DNA of 53,949 bases from Rahnella woolbedingensis (GCF_003602095.1 NZ_RAHH01000032.1:1-53949); one strand, 5' to 3'; shown: positions 42,705 through 52,510, counted from the first letter of the stretch. The notes: a model not told the origin generated them from the letters alone. Numbers and translations are program-made.

Positions 42705-43256
42705 TCAGGCGGGGTAAACAGCGGTCAGCATTGTAAGGAATTCTGACAACGATGGCGAGAGTATAGTTCGTTTTTTGCTGCCGAACTGTTCAAGCACTAC
42801 ATTGCCCGTCACATTACACAGCGAAACCAGATCCAGCTCGGAATCTGTGGTCGCCAGAAAAATCGTTGGCGTCAGCTTCAGGCGCTTTTGCGTAACCAGA
42901 TGACCAATCAGATTTTCCTGCAAACGGGTAAAATCCTCCGGGCTCCATACCTGCAACAGCGTCAGCGCATTGCCCTGCCAGCTGGTAGTCATATCTCCGG
43001 CAAACTGCGTGGTATAGAACTCATGCGCTTCGGGACGCAACTGTAATTCCATCGCGCGTTCGACATTTTCCAGGGTCGCCTGCGGGCTGAATGTCTGAGT
43101 CAGCCAGTACACCTTATCTTCTTCCGTCTTCACCACGCATGGCGAATCCACGCCAAACAGGGCTTCGCTGGAAGGCGGCATGCCGGTTTCCTGTTGCCAG
43201 AGATCGACAAAACGCTGAGTAAATTCACGCAATGCTACAGAAACTTCAGACTCCAT
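42705..43256 (-). CDS. syd: SecY-interacting protein Syd
   Basis: A 183-residue peripheral inner-membrane protein that binds SecY and can strip faulty SecYEG of SecA in E. coli. The conserved blocks are [32 protein letters not shown] and the Cys-Asn motif near 150. The length matches (181 in E. coli). It is divergent from queF. csrB lies downstream on the same strand, separated by the UvrY operator. Confidence 0.93.
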   Translation of the reverse strand: MESEVSVALREFTQRFVDLWQQETGMPPSSEALFGVDSPCVVKTEEDKVYWLTQTFSPQATLENVERAMELQLRPEAHEFYTTQFAGDMTTSWQGNALTLLQVWSPEDFTRLQENLIGHLVTQKRLKLTPTIFLATTDSELDLVSLCNVTGNVVLEQFGSKKRTILSPSLSEFLTMLTAVYPA

Positions 43257-43335
43257 AATTCTCTCATCTTCCGGTAAGGCTGGGTTAAACTGGTGGCTAT
43301 TCTCTATTGTACCGATCTCTTAGCAAGGTGACAGC

Positions 43336-44181
43336 ATGTCCTCATATCAGGATAACCCCGCTCTGGCGCAACTGACGCTGGGCAAAAGTATGGCTTACGT
43401 TGACCATTATGATGCGTCTTTATTGCAGGCCGTTCCGCGCAGCATGAACCGTGAGCCGCTGGGCTTGTATCCGGATAATTTACCGTTTCATGGCGCAGAT
43501 ATCTGGACGCTGTATGAACTGTCCTGGCTCAACGCCAAAGGATTGCCGCAGGTTGCCGTGGGCGAAATCAGCCTGAATGCCAATAGTCAGAACCTGATCG
43601 AATCCAAAAGTTTCAAACTCTATCTGAACAGTTTCAATCAGACCGTCTTCCCGGACTGGGAAACCGTGCAGGAAACCTTAACCCGTGACCTGAGCGCCTG
43701 CGCGCAAGGTGACGTGACGGTAACGGTCAGCCGCCTGTCTGAAATAGAAGGCACGCCGGTAGGACATTTCGCAGGCGTCTGTATTGACGAGCAGGATATT
43801 GAAATCGACAGCTATGAATTCAGTACTGATTATCTGGCCAATGCTAAAGGTGATGAAATTGTTGAAGAATCGCTGGTCAGCCATCTGCTGAAATCCAACT
43901 GTCTGATCACGCATCAGCCGGACTGGGGTTCCGTACAGATCCAATACCGCGGCCCGAAAATTGACCGCGAAGCCCTGCTGCGCTATCTGGTGTCTTTCCG
44001 TCATCACAACGAATTCCACGAACAGTGCGTCGAGCGGATCTTCAACGATCTGCTGCGTTTCTGCCAGCCGGAAAAACTTGCCGTGTATGCCCGTTACACA
44101 CGTCGCGGCGGGCTGGATATCAATCCGTGGAGATCCAACTTCCCGTTTGAACCTGCAACAGCGAGACTTGTCAGACAATAA
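43336..44181 (+). CDS. queF: 7-cyano-7-deazaguanine (preQ0) reductase, NADPH-dependent
   Basis: A 281-residue long (YqcD-type) QueF that reduces the nitrile preQ0 to preQ1 in queuosine synthesis. It has two tandem T-fold domains. The catalytic pair Cys189 and Asp196 is in [13 protein letters not shown], one residue before the E. coli numbering; the NADPH-binding [11 protein letters not shown] block is at 89-99. Start ATG follows AAGGTGAC. It stands alone between syd and ppnN. Confidence 0.97.
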   Translation: MSSYQDNPALAQLTLGKSMAYVDHYDASLLQAVPRSMNREPLGLYPDNLPFHGADIWTLYELSWLNAKGLPQVAVGEISLNANSQNLIESKSFKLYLNSFNQTVFPDWETVQETLTRDLSACAQGDVTVTVSRLSEIEGTPVGHFAGVCIDEQDIEIDSYEFSTDYLANAKGDEIVEESLVSHLLKSNCLITHQPDWGSVQIQYRGPKIDREALLRYLVSFRHHNEFHEQCVERIFNDLLRFCQPEKLAVYARYTRRGGLDINPWRSNFPFEPATARLVRQ

Positions 44182-44253
44182 TGCGAGACGTTGCTCAAGA
44201 ACTGAGCTAACGCTCTGTCAGCATTGGTAAAAGCCTGATGACAGGGTTACTGT

Positions 44254-44279
44254 TAAATTGCATACGTAAATTGCATACG
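44254..44279 (+). repeat. Tandem direct repeat, 13 bp x 2
   Basis: Two perfect head-to-tail copies of TAAATTGCATACG (44254-44266 and 44267-44279), about 85-110 bp before the ppnN start. A 13-bp phase is not one helical turn. Could be a paired operator or simple duplication; nothing in the sequence decides. Confidence 0.85.
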
Positions 44280-44313
44280 GCGCAAAAAACATGATCCGAA
44301 AAATCATGCGCCG
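44278..44313 (+). other. Dyad in the ppnN leader
   Basis: Stem CGGCG / CGCCG plus CATGAT / ATCATG with a 7-nt A-rich bulge on the 5' side and a loop CCGAAAA. It directly follows the tandem 13-mers and has no T-tract, so it is not a terminator. A leader RNA structure is possible. Confidence 0.6.
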
Positions 44314-44364
44314 CAATCAGGTAGCAGAAAGAATCACTGCACCCGTTGGTGTCAAGGAGCAACT

Positions 44365-45729
44365 TTGATTACACATATCAGCCCGTTAGGCTCAATGGAT
44401 TTGTTGTCGCAGCTGGAAGTCGACATGCTCAAACGCACTGCGAGCAGCGACCTCTATCGCCTTTTCCGAAATTGTTCACTGGCCGTTCTCAACAGCGGCA
44501 GCCAGACTGACAGCAGTAAAGAACTTCTCGAACGTTACGAAAGCTTTGATATCAACGTGCTGCGCAGAGAGCGTGGCGTCAAACTCGAGCTGGTGAATCC
44601 GCCGGAAGATGCGTTTGTGGACGGGCGGATCATCCGTTCATTGCAGGCTAATTTGTTTGCCGTGCTGCGCGACATTTTGTTCGTCAGTGGTCAAATCGAC
44701 AACGCCGGTCGTTTTCAGCACCTGAATACCGAAAATTCAGCACACCTGACCAACCTGGTGTTTTCTATTTTACGCAACGCCCGCGCCCTGCATCTGGATG
44801 AAGATCCGAACATGGTCGTGTGCTGGGGCGGTCACTCCATTAATGAAATCGAATACCAGTACGCCCGCAACGTCGGCAGCCAGCTGGGTTTACGCGAACT
44901 GAACATTTGCACCGGCTGCGGGCCGGGTGCGATGGAAGCGCCGATGAAAGGAGCCGCCGTCGGTCACGCGCAACAGCGTTACAAATCAGGCCGCTTTATC
45001 GGCATGACCGAGCCTTCAATTATTGCCGCTGAACCGCCTAACCCGCTGGTCAATGAACTGATCATCATGCCGGATATCGAAAAACGGCTTGAGGCGTTCG
45101 TACGTATTGCCCACGGGATCATTATCTTCCCGGGTGGCGTAGGTACCGCAGAAGAACTGTTGTATCTGCTGGGGATCCTGATGGATCCGGAAAACAGCGA
45201 TCAGGTTCTTCCGCTGATCCTGACCGGTCCGAAAGAAAGCGCCGATTACTTCCACGTGCTCGATGCGTTCATTAAAGACACGCTCGGCGAAGATGCCTGC
45301 AAGTTCTACACCATCATCATCGACGATCCGACCGAAGTGGCCCGTCAGATGAAACGCGCTATGCCGCTGGTGAAAGAGAACCGCCGTAATAGCGGGGACG
45401 CTTACAGCTTCAACTGGTCGATTCGCATTGCACCTGATTTGCAGCATCCTTTCGAGCCAAACCATGAAAACATGGCGAATCTGAACCTTTATCCAAATCA
45501 GCCACCGCAGGAACTTGCCGCCGCACTGCGCCGCGCCTTCTCGGGGATTGTGGCCGGTAACGTGAAAGAGTTTGGGATCCACGCCATCGAACAACATGGT
45601 CGCTTTAAGTTGCACGGCGATCCGGCATTAATGAAGAAAATGGACAGCCTGCTGCAAGGGTTCGTCGCTCAGCACCGCATGAAATTGCCGGGCAGCGCGT
45701 ACATTCCTTGTTATGAGATTTGTGCCTGA
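44365..45729 (+). CDS. ppnN: Pyrimidine/purine nucleotide 5'-monophosphate nucleosidase
   Basis: A 454-residue LOG-family enzyme that splits NMPs into base and ribose 5-phosphate; the E. coli enzyme is activated by (p)ppGpp. The family motif GGVGTAEE is near residue 258 and the Rossmann-like CWGGHSI and [15 protein letters not shown] blocks precede it. Starts at TTG 44365 after AAGGAGC, giving [14 protein letters not shown], aligned with the E. coli protein. Tandem repeats and a dyad lie upstream. Confidence 0.94.
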   Translation: MITHISPLGSMDLLSQLEVDMLKRTASSDLYRLFRNCSLAVLNSGSQTDSSKELLERYESFDINVLRRERGVKLELVNPPEDAFVDGRIIRSLQANLFAVLRDILFVSGQIDNAGRFQHLNTENSAHLTNLVFSILRNARALHLDEDPNMVVCWGGHSINEIEYQYARNVGSQLGLRELNICTGCGPGAMEAPMKGAAVGHAQQRYKSGRFIGMTEPSIIAAEPPNPLVNELIIMPDIEKRLEAFVRIAHGIIIFPGGVGTAEELLYLLGILMDPENSDQVLPLILTGPKESADYFHVLDAFIKDTLGEDACKFYTIIIDDPTEVARQMKRAMPLVKENRRNSGDAYSFNWSIRIAPDLQHPFEPNHENMANLNLYPNQPPQELAAALRRAFSGIVAGNVKEFGIHAIEQHGRFKLHGDPALMKKMDSLLQGFVAQHRMKLPGSAYIPCYEICA

Positions 45730-45760
45730 CCCCTCAGTCACGTTTCAAAAGCAGATCTAA

Positions 45761-45783
45761 GGGCGACGCGAGTCGCCTTTATT
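45761..45783 (+). terminator. Probable terminator after ppnN
   Basis: Stem GGCGAC / GTCGCC (45762-45767 and 45772-45777) with a GCGA loop, then TTTATT. It ends just before the xni ribosome site, so some read-through may still feed xni. Confidence 0.55.
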
Positions 45784-45795
45784 ATGGAGATTATC

Positions 45796-46548
45796 ATGGC
45801 TATACATCTGCTGATTATCGATGCCCTGAACCTGATCCGCCGGATTCATGCGGTTCAGGGTTCGCCTTGTCTGACTACCTGCCAGAACGCCATCGCACAG
45901 CTGATTCAGCATACTCAGCCCACGCACGCCGTTGCGGTATTTGACGAAGATGACCGCGCAGACAGCTGGCGTCATCAGTGTCTGCCTGACTACAAAGCCG
46001 GGCGCACACCGATGCCGGAAAATTTATTCGCGGAAATGCCCAGTCTGAAAGCCGGTTTCGAATCGCAGGGCATCGCCTGCTGGCATTCGACGGGCAACGA
46101 AGCGGATGACCTGGCGGCAACGCTGGCAGCGAAAGTATCGTCCGGCGGGCATCAGGTCACCATCGTTTCAACCGACAAAGGTTACTGCCAGCTGCTGGCA
46201 CCGAACGTTCAGATCCGCGATTACTTCCAGAAACGCTGGCTGGATATGCCTTTTGTGCAGCAAACCTTTGGTGTTCTGCCGCAGCGACTGACCGATTACT
46301 GGGGGCTGGCCGGGATCAGCAGCAGTAAAATTCCGGGCGTGCCGGGGATAGGCCCGAAGACGGCGGTTACGCTACTGACGCAGACCGGATCGCTGGATGA
46401 GCTTTACGATAATCTGGAAGGCGTGCCAGAAAAATGGCGTAAAAAACTGGAGGAACATCGCGAACAGGCTTATATCTGCAAACGGGTTTCGACACTGCAA
46501 ACCGACGTCGCGCTGGACGGCAATTTACAGCAACTGCGTCTGCCATAA
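45796..46548 (+). CDS. xni: Flap endonuclease Xni (ExoIX)
   Basis: A 250-residue homologue of the Pol I 5' nuclease domain that cuts flap structures. ATG 45796 ([16 protein letters not shown]) is chosen because GGAG lies 7 bp before it; the ATG at 45784 is less well placed. Metal-binding acids are visible in [24 protein letters not shown] and [10 protein letters not shown], and the helix-hairpin-helix with potassium site is [10 protein letters not shown]. The length matches E. coli. In K-12 sdaC-sdaB lie between ppnN and xni; here they are absent. Confidence 0.95.
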   Translation: MAIHLLIIDALNLIRRIHAVQGSPCLTTCQNAIAQLIQHTQPTHAVAVFDEDDRADSWRHQCLPDYKAGRTPMPENLFAEMPSLKAGFESQGIACWHSTGNEADDLAATLAAKVSSGGHQVTIVSTDKGYCQLLAPNVQIRDYFQKRWLDMPFVQQTFGVLPQRLTDYWGLAGISSSKIPGVPGIGPKTAVTLLTQTGSLDELYDNLEGVPEKWRKKLEEHREQAYICKRVSTLQTDVALDGNLQQLRLP

Positions 46549-46557
46549 AATGGGTGT

Positions 46558-46586
46558 AAAAAAGGCGCTTCTTATTAAGAAACGCC
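46558..46586 (-). terminator. Probable terminator after rlmM
   Basis: Minus strand: imperfect stem GGCGTTTCTT / AAGAAGCGCC (one mismatch), then TTTTTT. It overlaps the region just after the xni stop. Confidence 0.65.
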
Positions 46587-46603
46587 ATAACCAGATACTT
46601 AAA

Positions 46604-46644
46604 ATACTTCGAGTTGCAGCCAGCGCATCAGCAACTCGAAGTAT
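46604..46644. repeat. Long perfect inverted repeat between xni and rlmM
   Basis: ATACTTCGAGTTGC (46604-46617) and its exact complement GCAACTCGAAGTAT (46631-46644) flank a 13-nt loop. No T-tract follows on either strand. The arm resembles dispersed palindromic elements I recall in Yersinia/Serratia intergenic regions; membership in such a family is inference. It lies 10 bp before the rlmM stop. Confidence 0.8.
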
Positions 46645-46654
46645 GAAGAGTACC

Positions 46655-47761
46655 TCAGCGGTCGCGCTCGTCGCGACGCCCACCGATGGCCGACCAGAAA
46701 CGGCGGATATGCACGGTGACTTCTTCGCGGTCATGATAAAGCTGTTTCGCGAAAATCTCCGCGTTCACGCCATTTTCTTTCAGACGCTCATCGATACGCT
46801 CAAGAATGTTAGACACTTCTTCGTAACGTTTTTTCATCGGCAATTTAAGGTTAAAGATCGCCTCACGACACCAGCCGTTGACCAGCCAGTCACACATCAG
46901 CGCAGCCACTTTCGCCGGTTTTTCTACCATATCGCACACCAGCCAGTAGTTTTTGGTACTGGTGGATTTGTAACGAAAGCCGTCTTCACGCAGGTGTATA
47001 ACCTGACCGGTTTCCATCAGGCTTGGCGCCATCGGGCCGTTATCGACAGCCGTGACCATCATGCTGCGTTGTGTCAGCTGATACGTCCAGCCGCCAGGGC
47101 ACGCGCCTAAATCGACCGCGTACATGCCGCTGGCCAGACGTTCATCCCACTCATCCGCCGGAATAAAGACGTGGAAAGCTTCTTCGAGTTTCAGCGTCGA
47201 ACGGCTTGGCGCTTCAGACGGGAACTTGAGGCGCGGAATACCCATATAGAAAGGTGAGTTGTTATTGCTGTAGGAATATCCCACGTAGCAACAACCCGGC
47301 GCGATAAAGAACACATGCACCACCGGGCGCAGCGCGTTCTCTTTCTTACCCAGCACTTTGCGTTCACGCATTGCGGAACGCAGCGGCACCGTCAGTTTGC
47401 GACAGAACTTGGTCAGCTCTTTGCTTTCATTGGTGTCCGGCACTTCAACGCGAAGTTCACCACCGTTGGTGATGACGTTCTGAACCATGCCAACGATCGG
47501 AGAAACGCGATCTTCCGGCGGTAAATCTTTCAGCAATTCGCCGACCACGATTAACTGACGGGCAAAAATCAGTTCACGGAACGGCAAATTCTTCGCAATC
47601 TTGTCAGCATCATCCGGCTGATAGCATTCAAACAGCACATAACCGCTGTTTTCTTTAACACGGGCAAAACCGAAGATTTCCATCTTTGCGGCTTTGTCGG
47701 TAATTTCTGCTGCGCATTCTTTTTCAAAACCCTGACGGCAGTAGAGAGCAACTTTATTCAT
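46655..47761 (-). CDS. rlmM: 23S rRNA 2'-O-ribose C2498 methyltransferase
   Basis: A 368-residue SAM-dependent enzyme that methylates the ribose of C2498 in 23S rRNA. It has an N-terminal THUMP-like domain, then a Rossmann methyltransferase with [13 protein letters not shown] (near 215-227), and K-D-K-E-type catalytic residues spread around VTAVDNGPM and [12 protein letters not shown]. The length is close to E. coli (366). Its start overlaps the ygdD stop by 8 bp. Confidence 0.95.
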   Translation of the reverse strand: MNKVALYCRQGFEKECAAEITDKAAKMEIFGFARVKENSGYVLFECYQPDDADKIAKNLPFRELIFARQLIVVGELLKDLPPEDRVSPIVGMVQNVITNGGELRVEVPDTNESKELTKFCRKLTVPLRSAMRERKVLGKKENALRPVVHVFFIAPGCCYVGYSYSNNNSPFYMGIPRLKFPSEAPSRSTLKLEEAFHVFIPADEWDERLASGMYAVDLGACPGGWTYQLTQRSMMVTAVDNGPMAPSLMETGQVIHLREDGFRYKSTSTKNYWLVCDMVEKPAKVAALMCDWLVNGWCREAIFNLKLPMKKRYEEVSNILERIDERLKENGVNAEIFAKQLYHDREEVTVHIRRFWSAIGGRRDERDR

Positions 47762-48149
47762 GGCGTTCGGCCTTTTTCTTCAGGCGCAGTGCGCCGATCA
47801 ACAACAAAATCCAACCGACCAGGAACAAGGTACCGCCAATCGGAGTTACAAAAACGAATAAACGGAGATGCGACAACGCCAGACAATAGAGGCTGCCGCT
47901 GAACAACACGGTTCCCAGCGCTAAAAAGGCGCTGCTCCAGTAGAACCACACATTACGCTGGCGCTGCATCGCAACACCTAAAATCATTACCGCCAGCGTA
48001 TGAATACTTTGATACGTTAATCCGGTATGGATCCACGCCATTTCCGCTTCGCCGAGTGACTGACTCAGCACGTGTGCGCCAAAGGCACCGAAAGCGACAT
48101 AGATAAAACCGCTGATCGCGGCGAAGATCAACATTGAACGACTGGTCAT
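47754..48149 (-). CDS. ygdD: DUF423 family inner-membrane protein YgdD
   Basis: A 131-residue small membrane protein with four hydrophobic segments (about 5-25, 45-62, 70-90 and 97-120). The family blocks FGAFGAHVL and [16 protein letters not shown] are present. Function is not known. It is coupled to rlmM by an 8-bp overlap and lies 94 bp downstream of gcvA, the E. coli order. Confidence 0.92.
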   Translation of the reverse strand: MTSRSMLIFAAISGFIYVAFGAFGAHVLSQSLGEAEMAWIHTGLTYQSIHTLAVMILGVAMQRQRNVWFYWSSAFLALGTVLFSGSLYCLALSHLRLFVFVTPIGGTLFLVGWILLLIGALRLKKKAERHE

Positions 48150-48243
48150 TATGCGTTACCTGTTATCGTTATTTGCCGATGAAAATCCCAAGTAATCAGT
48201 CTGATAAGCAGACTCAGGACGTTCTATCCCCAGAAATCCGGCT

Positions 48244-49164
48244 TCATGCCTGATCGAAACGAAAGCGCAGTTTTTCCTGCTCGCTGGCTGCACGCGCGAG
48301 GATCCACTGACGAAAGGCGGCTATTTTACCCAGTTCTGCCTGACTGTCATGACAAACCAGATAAAAAGCATTTTTACTGATCAACACTTCACTGAACGGA
48401 CACACCAGGCGTCCGGCCTCAATCTCTGTCTGCGCCATGACATTATTCACCAGCGCAATTCCCTGTCCGTGAACCGCGGCCTGAACCACCATCGCGCTGT
48501 GGCTGAAAATGGGTCCCTGCTGAACATTGATCTGCTGTAGCCCGAGCTGTTTGGTGTAGGCCAGCCAGTCGCGGCGTGAAGCATCGTGCAGTAAAGTATG
48601 GTGGCTTAGATCTGCCGGTTCCTTCAGCGGATTATCGCTCATCAGTAAAGAAGGAGAACAAACCGGAAGTAAATACTCAGCATATAAACGCTCGGCACGA
48701 AGACCCGGCCAGTTACCCCGACCGTGGAAAATCGCTACGTCTACATCGTCGGACAATTTGTCTTCTTCACGGTCCACAGCCTGGATGCGCACATCGATGC
48801 CCGGATAAGCTGAGTTAAAGCCAGACAATCTTGGTACCAGCCACTGAATCGCAAAGCTCGGCGGCAAACTCACCGTCAGAGCGCCTTTCGCGCTGCGCGC
48901 CTGAAGTTTGCGCGTCGCCTCATTCAGGGATGAGAATATCTCCTTAATATCCAGATAATAGCTCTGCCCTTCTTCGGTCAGTAACAATGAGCGATTACGC
49001 CTGCGAAACAGTTTTAACCCTAAAAAGTCCTCAATTGACTTAATCTGGTGGCTAACAGCGGCCTGCGTGACGAACAATTCTTCGGCAGCCTTAGTAAAAC
49101 TAAGGTGGCGTGCTGCGGCATCAAATACCCGCAGAGAATTTAAAGGCGGTAAACGTTTTGACAT
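48244..49164 (-). CDS. gcvA: Glycine cleavage system LysR-type regulator GcvA
   Basis: A 306-residue LysR regulator. It activates gcvTHP when glycine is high, represses it with GcvR when low, and controls the divergent sRNA gcvB. The N-terminal winged helix shows LPPLNSLRVFDAAARHLSFT and AEELFVTQAAVSHQIKSIED (25-44, recognition helix). The rest is a periplasmic-binding-like effector domain. The length matches E. coli (305). It faces gcvB across about 127 bp. Confidence 0.96.
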   Translation of the reverse strand: MSKRLPPLNSLRVFDAAARHLSFTKAAEELFVTQAAVSHQIKSIEDFLGLKLFRRRNRSLLLTEEGQSYYLDIKEIFSSLNEATRKLQARSAKGALTVSLPPSFAIQWLVPRLSGFNSAYPGIDVRIQAVDREEDKLSDDVDVAIFHGRGNWPGLRAERLYAEYLLPVCSPSLLMSDNPLKEPADLSHHTLLHDASRRDWLAYTKQLGLQQINVQQGPIFSHSAMVVQAAVHGQGIALVNNVMAQTEIEAGRLVCPFSEVLISKNAFYLVCHDSQAELGKIAAFRQWILARAASEQEKLRFRFDQA

Positions 49165-49256
49165 AGAATGAATACTTCTTATTCGCCGGTAAGCGGAGCG
49201 CCTGTCCGCGGTTTTAGATATTAGTTTTTTTAATCCGAGACATTATAATTTGTCCG

Positions 49257-49285
49257 TTGAGGATGTACAGGCAAAAACCTATAGT
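49257..49285 (+). promoter_or_regulatory. gcvB promoter
   Basis: -35 TTGAGG (49257-49262), a 17-bp spacer and -10 TATAGT (49280-49285), six bases before the GcvB start. GcvA is known to activate this promoter from the gcvA-gcvB gap; I do not assign an exact GcvA site. Confidence 0.75.
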
Positions 49286-49291
49286 GGCGCC

Positions 49292-49487
49292 ACTTCCTGA
49301 GCCGGAACGAAAAGTAGATTGGTATGAGGATGCTGAAATACTTTTGGCTTGTGGTTGTGATGTTGTGTTTGCAATTGTCTGGCAATCCGGACACGTAGCT
49401 TGAATGCTACAAACTTTTCACTTCCTGTACATTACCCTGTCTGTCCAAAGTGATTTTTCAGCACCGCAATTTGCGGTGCTTTTTTTT
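49292..49487 (+). ncRNA. gcvB: GcvB small RNA
   Basis: An Hfq-dependent sRNA of about 196 nt that represses many amino-acid and peptide transporter mRNAs. The 5' end ACTTCCTGAGCCGGAACGAA matches E. coli. The G/U-rich seed R1 is clear (TTGTGGTTGTGATGTTGTG near 49350). The conserved block CACTTCCTGTACATTACC follows near 49420, and the 3' end is the terminator GCACCGCAA / TTGCGGTGC with T9. A stem around 49400 (GTAGC-TTGAAT-GCTAC) is the usual internal hairpin. It is divergent from gcvA, as in E. coli. Confidence 0.96.
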
Positions 49488-49521
49488 GCCTGTTTTTCAT
49501 GACACGTCAGGGCTTGTGCAG

Positions 49522-49582
49522 CATTATGCGGGCGCATAATGTGACAAAACCGGCCTCATCGCAAGAAGAGCCGGTTTTGTCA
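49522..49582. other. Two adjacent hairpins between gcvB and ygdI
   Basis: Hairpin one: CATTATGCG / CGCATAATG (49522-49530 and 49533-49541). Hairpin two: a 13-bp perfect stem TGACAAAACCGGC / GCCGGTTTTGTCA (49542-49554 and 49570-49582) with a 15-nt loop, directly abutting. Neither has a T-tract on either strand. They lie downstream of the ygdI-like gene (minus) and after the GcvB terminator. Confidence 0.75.
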
Positions 49583-49639
49583 TAAAGCAGAACGTGAGGT
49601 CACCCCGGACTCATAGAATCAGGGAGGTTACCTGAGGGA

Positions 49640-49864
49640 TTAATTCCCTTCTGCCATTTCTTTAACTTCAGATTTATTGATCTGCTGCTTGTTGCCATAC
49701 GCATCGGTATAACTGATCATACCGGTATCACTGTCCGTGCTAGGTTTACCCTCAGCAACAATGGTACGGCCATCGTTGGTATGCATCACGTAGTTGCTCG
49801 AACAGGCGGCAAGTGTTGTTGTCAGCAGTGCAGCTGAAATTACGGCGGCGATCTTCTTCATCAT
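49640..49864 (-). CDS. ygdI: YgdI/YgdR family small lipoprotein (DUF903)
   Basis: A 74-residue predicted lipoprotein. The signal MKKIAAVISAALLTTT leads to the lipobox LAAC, Cys21. The mature 54 residues form the SH3-like YgdI/YgdR domain (YVMHTNDGRTIVAEGKP, then DTGMISYTDAYGNKQQIN). GGAG lies 3 bp before the first ATG and 6 bp before the next codon, also ATG (49861), which may be the true start. The function is unknown. E. coli ygdI is at the same place beside gcvB. Confidence 0.88.
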   Translation of the reverse strand: MMKKIAAVISAALLTTTLAACSSNYVMHTNDGRTIVAEGKPSTDSDTGMISYTDAYGNKQQINKSEVKEMAEGN

Positions 49865-50046
49865 AGACTCCTTGCAGATTAAAATGCTTTAAATTCCTGG
49901 TTAAACTCCAGGCTAATGCGTCTAGTCTTCGTAATTCAGCATAACAAACCTCTGATAAATTTCCAGGTAACCATTCCTAAAATGAATAAGCGGCTTGTGT
50001 TACAAAAACTGCTTTTTTAAACTCAGGCCGAAGGATCTGATTTCGT

Positions 50047-51252
50047 ATGACAGACTTTAACCCCGCCGGATTCCGCCAGCAGTTTCCTGCGCTGTCTCAG
50101 GGACAATGCTATCTCGACAGCGCTGCCACGGCGCTGAAGCCGCAGGCGGTAATCGACGCGACCGTAAATTTCTATACGCAGGAAGGCGCAACCGTCCACC
50201 GCAGCCAGCATCGTGCGGCGCAAACTCTGACGGAACAATACGAGCAGGCCAGAGTTCAGATGGCGCAATGGATTAATGCGCCGCGAAGCGAAAATATCGT
50301 CTGGACACGGGGAACGACCGAATCGATAAATCTGGTGGCACAAAGCTGGCTGCGTCCGCGCCTGCAACCGGGTGATGAGATTATTGTCAGTCAGGCTGAA
50401 CATCACGCGAACCTCATTCCGTGGCTGATAGTGGCACAACAGTGTCGGGCGCACGTTGTCACGCTGCCGGTAGATAAATACGGTATTCCGGATATCAATG
50501 CCCTCCCCGCACTTCTGAACGGTAAAACACGCCTGCTGGCTCTGACGCAAATGTCGAACGTGACCGGCGCCATGCCCGATATTGCCCGCGCCGTTGAACA
50601 GGCACATACCAACGGCACGCCCGTGCTTATCGATGGCGCACAGGGCGTGGTGCATTGCCCGCCAGATGTACAGCGGCTTGATATCGACTTTTATGCTTTC
50701 TCCGGTCATAAGCTTTACGGACCGACCGGCATCGGCGTGCTGTATGGCAAAACCGAATTACTGGAAAGTATGACGCCGTGGCAGGGTGGCGGGAAAATGC
50801 TGACGCAGGCTTCTATGACGGATTTCACACCGCAGGCCGTTCCGCATCGCTTCGAAGCGGGAACGCCGAATATTGCCGGTGTGATCGGGATGTCTGCTGC
50901 ACTGAAATGGTTGAAAACTTTCGATCTGCAAGCCGCAGAGAAATACAGCCAACGTCTGGCGACACTGGCAGAAGAACAACTGTCGCAGATTGAAGGCTTC
51001 CGCAGTTTCCGCTGTCAGAATTCTACCGTTCTGGCATTTGATATCGCCGGTGTGCATCACAGTGACCTGGTGGCGTTGCTGTCTGAACAGGCGATTGCCC
51101 TGCGCGCCGGACAGCATTGCGCTCAGCCACTGATGGATGCGCTGGGCATCAGCGGAACATTACGCGCCTCATTTGCACCGTATAATAATGAACAGGACGT
51201 TACACGGCTGGTCGGGGCGGTAAAATATGCCCTCGATTTGTTAGCCGACTAA
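50047..51252 (+). CDS. csdA: Cysteine desulfurase CsdA
   Basis: A 401-residue PLP enzyme of class V aminotransferase fold that takes sulfur from cysteine (also selenocysteine and cysteine sulfinate). The PLP lysine is Lys222 in SGHKLYG and the persulfide cysteine is Cys358 in RAGQHCAQP, both at the E. coli numbers. It passes sulfur to CsdE, encoded 20 bp downstream. The CsdA-CsdE pair also works with TcdA, convergent next door. Confidence 0.97.
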   Translation: MTDFNPAGFRQQFPALSQGQCYLDSAATALKPQAVIDATVNFYTQEGATVHRSQHRAAQTLTEQYEQARVQMAQWINAPRSENIVWTRGTTESINLVAQSWLRPRLQPGDEIIVSQAEHHANLIPWLIVAQQCRAHVVTLPVDKYGIPDINALPALLNGKTRLLALTQMSNVTGAMPDIARAVEQAHTNGTPVLIDGAQGVVHCPPDVQRLDIDFYAFSGHKLYGPTGIGVLYGKTELLESMTPWQGGGKMLTQASMTDFTPQAVPHRFEAGTPNIAGVIGMSAALKWLKTFDLQAAEKYSQRLATLAEEQLSQIEGFRSFRCQNSTVLAFDIAGVHHSDLVALLSEQAIALRAGQHCAQPLMDALGISGTLRASFAPYNNEQDVTRLVGAVKYALDLLAD

Positions 51253-51272
51253 TTCATTGTTTGGGGAATATC

Positions 51273-51707
51273 ATGTTAGCGCCACATCCTTTCGGCCACG
51301 AGATCACTGAAGCTTCACTGACCGAAAAATTCGCCTCTTTCCGTCAGTGGGAAGACCGCTATCGCCAGTTAATCCTGCTCGCGAAATCCCTGCCGCCGCT
51401 GGATATGGCACTGAAAACGCCTGAAAATGAGCTGTCCGGGTGCGAAAACAGGGTCTGGCTGGGGGCGGAAAAAGCAGAAAACGGGACAATGCATTTTTAT
51501 GGCGACAGCGAAGGTCGCATCGTGAAAGGTCTGCTGGCCGTGCTGCTGACGGCAGTAGAAGGCAAAACGCCAGACGAGATCGTAAAGCGTGATCCGCTGG
51601 CGCTGTTTGACGTGTTGGGATTGCGTGAGCAGCTCAGCACCAGCCGCTCGAGCGGACTGAATGCGCTGGCAGAAGGCGTTATCGCCCTTGCCCGTCAGGC
51701 GGCCTGA
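51273..51707 (+). CDS. csdE: Sulfur acceptor protein CsdE
   Basis: A 144-residue SufE-like protein that accepts a persulfide from CsdA. ATG 51273 is chosen since GGGGAA lies 4 bp before it; the TTG at 51261 is less likely. The acceptor Cys57 is in SGCENRVWL, and the conserved [16 protein letters not shown] and a helical C-terminus follow. Its 3' end overlaps the 3' end of convergent tcdA by 13 bp. Confidence 0.95.
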   Translation: MLAPHPFGHEITEASLTEKFASFRQWEDRYRQLILLAKSLPPLDMALKTPENELSGCENRVWLGAEKAENGTMHFYGDSEGRIVKGLLAVLLTAVEGKTPDEIVKRDPLALFDVLGLREQLSTSRSSGLNALAEGVIALARQAA

Positions 51708-52510
51708 GCCTGACGCTGTGCTTTCGCCATCATTTTCTTCAGTACATGAGAAACCGCGACAAACCCAAACGTCGCGGTAACCATGGTCGCCGCACCAAAA
51801 CCGGATGCACAATCCATCCGTTTCGGCCCTTCAGCCGTTGCCCGCGACGCACAGACTGAGCCATCGGCCTGCGGATACATCAGCGGTTCGCTGGAAAATA
51901 CGCAGTCAATCCCGAGCTTACCTTTGCTGTTTTTCACCACGTTAAAATCATTTTTCAAACGTTCGCGCAGTTTTGCCGCCAGCGGATCCTGAATAGTTTT
52001 CGCCAGATCCACGACAGAAATCTGCGTAGGATCGATTTGTCCGCCCGCACCGCCGGTTGTCACTACCGGGATCTTATAACGACGGCAATAAGCCAGCAGA
52101 GCGGCTTTTGGCCGCACGCTGTCGATAGCATCAATCACATAGCTGAACCCCTGATTGAGCATCTCAGCCACATTATCCGGCGTAATAAAATCGTCAATGC
52201 AGGTGACTTTACACTCCGGATTAATCGCCAGAATACGCTGCGCCATGATTTCCGTTTTCGCCTGCCCGACATTTTCACGCAACGCATGGATCTGGCGGTT
52301 GGTGTTAGTGACACACACATCATCCATATCAATCAGCGTAATCGCGCCAATGCCGGTTCGCGCCAGCGCTTCCGCAGCCCAGGAGCCCACACCGCCAATA
52401 CCAATCACACAGACATGCGCCTGCGAAAACAGCGCCAGCGACTGCTGACCATAAAGCCGGGCAGTTCCACCAAAACGTTGCTGATAAGCGTCGGAGTAAG
52501 TAGCTGTCAT
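51695..52510 (-). CDS. tcdA: tRNA threonylcarbamoyladenosine dehydratase TcdA
   Basis: A 271-residue E1-like ATP-dependent enzyme (CsdL/YgdL) that cyclises t6A37 to ct6A in tRNA. The nucleotide-binding [17 protein letters not shown] is at about 36-52 and the catalytic-region TNTNRQ follows near 70. Adenylation-domain [10 protein letters not shown] is near 155. A hydrophobic stretch near the C-terminus (about 238-255) fits the membrane-anchoring part noted in the family. It receives electrons or sulfur via CsdA-CsdE in E. coli. Its 3' end overlaps csdE. Confidence 0.95.
   Translation of the reverse strand: MTATYSDAYQQRFGGTARLYGQQSLALFSQAHVCVIGIGGVGSWAAEALARTGIGAITLIDMDDVCVTNTNRQIHALRENVGQAKTEIMAQRILAINPECKVTCIDDFITPDNVAEMLNQGFSYVIDAIDSVRPKAALLAYCRRYKIPVVTTGGAGGQIDPTQISVVDLAKTIQDPLAAKLRERLKNDFNVVKNSKGKLGIDCVFSSEPLMYPQADGSVCASRATAEGPKRMDCASGFGAATMVTATFGFVAVSHVLKKMMAKAQRQAQAA

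Noticed and set aside
50023-50709. Minus-strand open frame of 228 codons antisense to csdA
   Set aside because: Arg/His/Cys-rich shadow sequence with no domain; csdA has intact catalytic residues.
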